In this document: one piece after another, positions 58,099-64,000 of the stretch
Numbering within the stretch: position 1 is the stretch's first letter
Layout of the letters: each line of letters starts with the position of its first letter
Source of the DNA: Cristatella mucedo
Lineage: Eukaryota; Bryozoa; Phylactolaemata; Cristatellidae
NCBI GenBank assembly: GCA_009760855.2
Contig: WPIO01000071.1
Location: 871,001 to 935,000 of the forward strand
Direction of reading: 5' to 3'
DNA: 64,000 nucleotides
The notes under the pieces: model-generated
Seen by the model: the letters and a program-made list of their open reading frames with translations, nothing else
What the model was told of the DNA's origin: nothing
Database searches by the model: none
Program-made: the position numbers and the translations under genes

Positions 58099-58829
58099 TT
58101 CGAATCTACCTTTACTTTGATTTCTCCCAACCTTCGAGTACCTCGAAATCTCTCAGCTCCCTTGCTCCGTGTATTGATGACATCCGCACATGGATGGCAG
58201 CAAATCTTCTTAAATTTAAACGATGATCAAACTAACTTACTAGTTATGGACAAACCAAGTGTGATTCAGAAGTGGGAAAGGCTGACGCTCAACATTGGCG
58301 CTGCCAACATATCTCCCGTCGAATCTGCACGAAATCTAGGTGTTGTGTTGAAAAGTGATCTTCTGTCAGGCAAACACATCAGCTCCACAGTCACGTCCGC
58401 ATACTTTCAGCTATATGACATTGTTAAAATTCTGGCTTGTTTAGATAAGTATAGCACATTTAAGTTGGTCCATCCGTTTGTGAGCTCTCGTCTAGACTTC
58501 TGTAACTTACTGCTTGCTAGCCCGTCTGCATGTCCAATCAAGCGCTTACACCTGGTTCGAAACACTGCAGCTGGGCTTGTCTGTCGAGAGCGTCGAAGCT
58601 GCCACATCACATCAATTCTCGCCGACCTGCACTGGCTACAAGTCAAGCAACGGATCGACTTCAAGATTGTGTCGCTTACGTTTATGCCCCTTCATTCTTT
58701 GGCACCAGCGTATCTCTCAGATCTACTCCCTCACCAGGCCTAGCATCGCACCACCCGCTTTTCGGAATCGAAGAGTTTACCAATACCTCGTACAAACCTC
58801 TAATCCTTTGGACGCAGTGCCTTTCGTTC

Positions 58830-58860
<31 letters not shown>

Positions 58861-59275
58861 TCACTTGATAAACCGCCCTCAGAGAACTTAATCTTTCTCT
58901 AGGCCCTTTACATTTTCTGTAAAGTGAAGTGAATGCTCCCAAAGCCGGGAACTTACTCGCGACTGGTGGCTATTCATCTTTTTACTTCACCACATTAAAA
59001 AGGAATTAAAGACGCATATATTTATGACAGCATTTAGCGACTCCCTGTGATTCGTCTTTTCTATGCATATGCATGCTGACACTGTGCATGCTGCCACTAA
59101 CCGCACTATCTCACTGACCCTGTTCAAGTCACCCCAATTCATGTCATTCATGTTGTTTATCAAGCGTGATACCACTCACCGTTTGATCGTCTTTCTTTTG
59201 CAACAAATTTAAATCGCCTAGAAAGAGATGTAGTTCACTGAGGGCGCTGTACCAAGTGTATTATTATTAATATGG
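58099..59275 (+). mobile_element. LINE fragment (unit 2), with nested tail
   Basis: Same insertion as 53965-54712 but keeping its 3' UTR (58930-59275). Interrupted at 58829-58926 by a minus-oriented LINE 3' end with its own AAT tail. Confidence 0.85.
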
Positions 59276-60414
59276 CCGCAAACCGTCAAGAGAAGCATTG
59301 GAAGTCTGAATTGCTGCTAGACTTAGTTTGTATGCCTGCAAAATACCACAGAGGGAATGAATAGTTAGTATACGACTTTCAGAAGAAGATCACTTTTAAT
59401 GAGTCTATCATTGCATCCATTCCGTATCGCGAATCTCATGAAAACAAATTTAGATATGGCTCAGGTTTCTACTCAAGTCGCAGGGAGCTTTATGAAGACA
59501 CAAAAAATGTGTGAAATGATTTTAATATAAAACATTCGGTCAAAGCTTTGTTTTCATAATATTTAAAGTAATTCGAAAGAGGTTACGTTCTCAGAGTGAT
59601 GCTATATCAAACGTAATAATAATAATATTATTATTATTGTGATATTAGTAGTAGCAAAGGTACTGTGGCTGAGTCCGGGTGATCATCAAGAAGACCTGCT
59701 TCTCCGACATACTTCTAATGTTTCTTCGTACGCTTTTTAAGTTGCATTGCAGGACGAACTCAATGTTGCCCTGCACGAATAGCAGCACAGCAACAGTAGC
59801 CGAGATGACCAGCGATTAACCAACATAGGTTTTGAAATGCCGCCACAAGTTCGGGTCGCACCGTTTAACCGCTTGGCGTTTGAGGATTATTGAAGGTCGT
59901 ATACATTCAATTCAGCCAAGGGTTGACTCAAATTTTTATAGATGCATGGTCATTCTACAGATCATCAGATCACAAATTCGACTGATTTCAATAGTCCATC
60001 TTCATAGTAAAAAGAAATATAATTCATTTGGATATGCACTATTTCACTCGCGAGAAGTCCACTAATCCTGCGTGGCCCTCCTTGAGTTCATCACTAGATA
60101 TACCTCCCGCGCTAAAGAGGTCAATAGTCCTCTCGATCCTGGCCCGTTGGTTCACGTACTGATGCGGAAATCTGTTGGTGCCTACTAAAACAAATTTCAT
60201 AACTATTTCTCGGCTTACCCTTGGAGTTCCCACCCTACGCTCGACGGCTCAACTAAAACCGGACCTAGATCAATAGAACCTTTGTAACTTACCGGCACTA
60301 TCTCTCTCGTTTCTCTCAACTCGCACAAGCTACTTGAATATTGTTGGCCGAGTTGCTAAAGGACTGCACATATTCATCAGATCTGGCTTCGACGTTCTAA
60401 TGCTAATAGTTCCA

Positions 60415-60512
60415 AGTTCTATTTGCATTTCCCTTTGCAGCAAATTTAATGCGCATACAGATAGAGATTAAGTTATCTGAGGGCGCTTTATCAAGTGCAT
60501 TATTATTATGAT
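60415..60512 (+). mobile_element. LINE terminal fragment (unit 2 copy)
   Basis: Duplicate of 55735-55843, carried in the tandem repeat. Confidence 0.8.
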
Positions 60513-61134
60513 TTATAGCCAGCCGGGCAAAAGCATTTTACCCTCTTTACAAAGTCCGCTTGTGAGCGTAGTATATTCAAAAGAACGCGAAGCGCTTAGC
60601 ATGTGCAAAGTTTGCAAAAGCTCGGCTGTGCAGATGGTGCTGTTGCTGCCAAATCTGCTGCTGGTGCTACTAAAGCTGCTGCTCTAGCTGCCGCTGATAC
60701 TGCGAGTGCCCGTACAAGCGGCGGTGTCCTCTTTGCTCTCACACGCTGCATTGCTGGCCTACTGCCGCTGCCGTTTCCCTGGAAACTCGTGCATGGCTGA
60801 CAATCGGCGTGCATTTAGGACGTCCTGGCTGAGTAGGATCGCTCATGCAAGCGACGTGATTTCTTGAGTTCAACGCAGGCGAAAGCAAGGCTGTCCAGTC
60901 CGGCTCTGATCCTGCGACACAAATCCGCAGCCACGCATACGCTATTGAGTCCGGAGTGTCTTTGAGCTTCAACGTGGCATCACACTCAGTTTGGGCACTG
61001 TTTCGGACGTGGTCGTGAGATTCTTCGGTTCAATCTCGCTCTCTTGAGCTACATTGACGGACGTTGAGTCGCTGCAACTGGCCGCCGAGTGGTCGCAGTC
61101 ACGTGCTTTTCATCGTCCGCTAGCCTTGGCACGG

Positions 61135-61355
61135 CTACTGCTGCTGCAGCCGACGCGACGTCGGCAAGGACGGTGAAGCCCTTGCCGTCACCAACGCCCT
61201 CTGCGTCGTACGGGAAGCCGAGGCGGTGGTGGCAGTCGAGCAGACGCCGCATGCCCTCGGGCAGTGCTGCTGCATGTAGGCCTCGTAGAGCTTCGAGACG
61301 CAGTGGCCGCGCTCACGCCAATAGTCGCAGTGAGTCTCCGTGTCCTGGCAGCGAG
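61135..61355 (-). CDS. Gene 4 exon 10: ShKT-C and stop
   Basis: 221 nt; [22 protein letters not shown], tail ending QQQ. Confidence 0.85.
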
Positions 61356-62992
61356 CTGCAGCAAACGGTCGACCGCGTGCAACTTAGTTCCGCTAACGGC
61401 TCGGCTTCTGCTGAGGGTGCATCTCGGCCTCCCTTGGCCGCACTGGGGCCGCGTCTCTCGCGCGCATGCTGCATGTGGGTAACTATCGGCAGCAGCAGGT
61501 AGGCACGGTTGGCAAGCAAGCGCGCCTACCTGCTGCTGCATTTGTCACGTCCGCGCCTTCGCAAGAGCGGCAGGACGCGGGGCAGTGTGAGAGCATGTAT
61601 CCAGGGTGGGCGTGGCATTCGCCTCGCCGAGCCCAGGCGCTGCACATGGCGTTCGCGTCGCGACACGTTCGCCCCCGAGCGGTCGTTGCTTCGACGACCG
61701 TCGGCCGACGACTGGAGACCAATGACGGCAGTGTCGTCTGCTGAAGCCGAGCAGTAGACGGCAGCAGCGTTCGTCCGGTGACAGTTTGCAGAGGGGTCGT
61801 CGAAGGCTGAGTAATGCCTACCGATAGAACATGCATTATGTCAAAGAAAATCGCCTAGCCATTCTGCATTCCATCCCGGAAATCCAATCGGTCTAACGGT
61901 AATGTATGCGGCACGTGGATACTGCGACGCTGGCTTTAGCTGTCTATCGGCGATGCAACTCGTCTACGGAATGGTGTCCGATCTCGCGAGTGGCCGACTG
62001 AGCTACTTCGGACGTGCGTTTGCAGCTGCGTGTGCAATCATTCCGGCAATTGATGCTTTTAGAGAGAGAGATTCACATTCAAGCCATATATACGAATGCG
62101 TAGGAAGAGAGGGCTATGCTATCTACTAATTAGGACACGAAGGTCAGTGATTATCTCCACAATGCCGAAAGATGGTGCACACGCGTCACGTGGCAAGTTG
62201 GCGAAGCGTTGTCTTCCTTGACAAATACTTCCGGGAGTGACACGTAACGTGCGCGTGATGTAAGTCCACAACGACTCAGTAAAGCGAGTCGACAGGCAGT
62301 GACCTGCTCTATATGCTAGATAATATAATATCGCAGACCACATGAGAATGCTATTCTGAAACGCCCTAGAACCGTAGAATGGGTTGCATAAGCACTTCGC
62401 AGACAGCGAAGTTTGATCGAGGCTACTAATTTAACCAGCAACTATTTCTTTTCACGAAACTCTCATACTCGCTCCGTTCTAAAAGAAACTGCCTTTCGCC
62501 AGCCTCATGGTGTCGAACGTACGAGCTGCTGGCTGCGATCGGCGACCTTGTCGCTTCGACTTAGCACTACGACGCCTTATAAACTGTTACGCTCCAAAAG
62601 ACGGCATACACGCGACCCGAAAGCACTAATCAGCGTGCGCCAATCGTGGCTCCGGTCAGGCTCCGGTCGGACAACCACAATAATCGCGTGTGCTATATGT
62701 TATGCATTCTCTAACTACGTGCGAGAAAATGACGCAGTCTTATTATTGAATTGTAATTTTTGAACGCGGGAATTCCGTTTGAAGCGCCATTGTAGCGTGC
62801 CGAATTTCTTCCAAACAAATACTACCTGGTGAAAATTGTACGTGAAGCCCCAGTTTTTTCCTGATTTTCCTGCATAGACATACTACCACGACGCAGTTAG
62901 CGGAAACGTAGCTAGAAGACCTGAAAACGAGGCTGCAGAGGAAGTTTATATTGCGACAATAGCTATACATGTATTTATATCGTACATGTATT

Positions 62993-63029
<37 letters not shown>

Positions 63030-63450
63030 ATAAATACCTGTATAGATAAATACATATATAGATATCTGTATATATTGAAAATATATATATATTCGCAATA
63101 TATATATATATATATATTTCGAATAAATGTATTTCGAATAAATATATTGCGAATATATATTGCGAATATATATATTGCGAATATATATATAAATATTGCG
63201 AATATACCTCCGACCCAGCTACGCATCTGTCTGTCTTTTATCAGAAGGACTTTGATTGTTCGCAGTTTGCGCGACGATTCGATGCTGCTCACAGCTTCAG
63301 CAGCGCTTATTAGCTCAGCACACGGAGGCGCACACTTACCGGAACAATGAGCTGCTGGCTGGGCGTCGTCTGTCGATGGGCACCAGCACGCACAGTCTTG
63401 TCCGACGAAGCCCTCTCCGGGGCACTGCTTTTCGGGACACTTGTTCCTAG
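61135..63450 (-). CDS. Gene 4 (partial): 3' end of an astacin-ShKT gene
   Basis: Exons 63340-63450 (Cys-rich module), 61530-61817 (linker plus ShKT-B) and 61135-61355 (ShKT-C, stop TAG at 61135-61137) have exactly the lengths of gene 3 exons 8-10 (111, 288, 221 nt) and a few amino-acid differences. The catalytic exons must lie beyond 64000: the window ends about 10 bp short of the expected exon 7 donor. The reading frame is open throughout, so this is probably a functional paralogue. Confidence 0.85.
61530..61817 (-). CDS. Gene 4 exon 9: Thr-rich linker plus ShKT-B
   Basis: 288 nt; [33 protein letters not shown]. Confidence 0.85.
62995..63205. repeat. TA-rich repeat with TTCGAATA units
   Basis: Paralogue of 45490-45715 with different copy numbers. 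Confidence 0.9.
63340..63450 (-). CDS. Gene 4 exon 8: Cys-rich module
   Basis: 111 nt phase 1-1; [18 protein letters not shown]; nearly identical to gene 3. Confidence 0.85.
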
Positions 63451-64000
63451 CTGCGAAATAGGAATTGTTAAAGTATGACAACAACATTTACATAGAGCAT
63501 CAAGACACTCGAGGCAAGGGCTTCAAGTCATGTGTTTTGCCGTCGGAAGCTGAACATATCCTACGGGAGATGCTTGGTAAAATGGCAGTCGCCGTGTGGT
63601 CTTAATTATTGACCTCCATCTATCGAGCAGTAGCTACTATCCATCCGTACGGTTAGCTATCAACAAAACTCTTCTCTATCAAGCAAGAATCATTAGAACA
63701 TACGCTCCAACGACTATTTTCTTAAGCAACAGCCACCCGCCATCTCTTATCTTCACGTCAGCACTACGCGCAACCATGCAGCGAAGCAAGCCAGCCAGCT
63801 TCCGCCGAATCAACCGGACGTTCACCGTCAGACCAGAATTTAGACTCGCTATCAATTCACCCAGCACATGTGTCTGATAGCTGGCGGGAACAAGTCAGCA
63901 AGCATGCATAGACGACTGCCGCTAAGTAACTTTCGGCGGTTGCGACCGCCAGAAGTTTTGCGAGTTGCCACCAGATGGTCTGAGCGGACGCTGCTGGGCT

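Larger units (their letters stand above)
55961..60627. repeat. Tandem duplication, unit 2 (4667 bp)
   Basis: Direct copy of 51787-55960, very similar throughout by eye, with the extra segment 58853-59378. Confidence 0.9.
60780..64000. repeat. Segmental duplicate of about 43.3-46.5 kb
   Basis: Collinear with the gene 3 3' half and flank at offsets of 17482-17502 bp. Introns and even TA microsatellites are shared, so the duplication is recent. Confidence 0.9.

Overview
The window is metazoan nuclear DNA. It has short split exons with GT..AG introns, abundant microsatellites, non-LTR (LINE) retrotransposon fragments and tRNA-derived SINEs, and no bacterial-style operons. The species cannot be fixed from the sequence. 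The ATT-tailed LINEs and the secreted astacin proteases carrying several ShKT domains suggest an invertebrate, probably marine.

The main content is a head-to-tail array of at least four paralogous astacin (M12A) zinc metalloprotease genes, all on the minus strand. They were assembled by hand from splice sites, exon lengths and intron phases. Gene 1 has 11 exons between 15255 and 2117 (about 599 aa). Gene 2 has 11 usable exons plus one broken exon between 36195 and 23207 (about 632 aa). Gene 3 has 10 exons between 49722 and 43653 (about 482 aa). Gene 4 shows only its last three exons, 63450 to 61135, and runs off the right edge. The plan is constant: a 27-30 nt signal-peptide micro-exon; an 85 nt and a 91 nt propeptide exon; four catalytic exons (98/104, 188, 204, 127 nt) carrying the zinc motif and Met-turn; a 111 nt Cys-rich module of unknown name; then a variable set of ShKT exons. 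Gene 1 has ShKT types A, B and C. Gene 2 has A three times (one frameshifted) plus B. Genes 3 and 4 have B and C.

Layout: 1-1.5 kb LINE and TA microsatellite; 1.5-2.1 kb gene 1 3' flank with a long CAG/CTG tract; 2.1-15.3 kb gene 1; 15.3-23.2 kb 5' flank with two extra copies of the promoter/first-exon module (one decayed, one almost identical to gene 1's); 23.2-36.2 kb gene 2; 36.3-43.6 kb flank and intergenic DNA with LINEs, a Tigger-like element, a minisatellite and an orphan terminal-exon fragment; 43.65-49.7 kb gene 3; 49.8-51.8 kb its 5' flank; 51.79-60.63 kb a tandem duplication of about 4.2-4.7 kb; 60.8-64 kb gene 4, whose 3' half and flank nearly copy those of gene 3.

The products are predicted secreted zymogens. 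A propeptide with an Asp-switch-like motif would block the zinc site, and the C-terminal ShKT array probably sets substrate or matrix targeting. The locus appears to evolve by whole-gene tandem duplication, exon duplication, promoter-module copying and repeat expansion.
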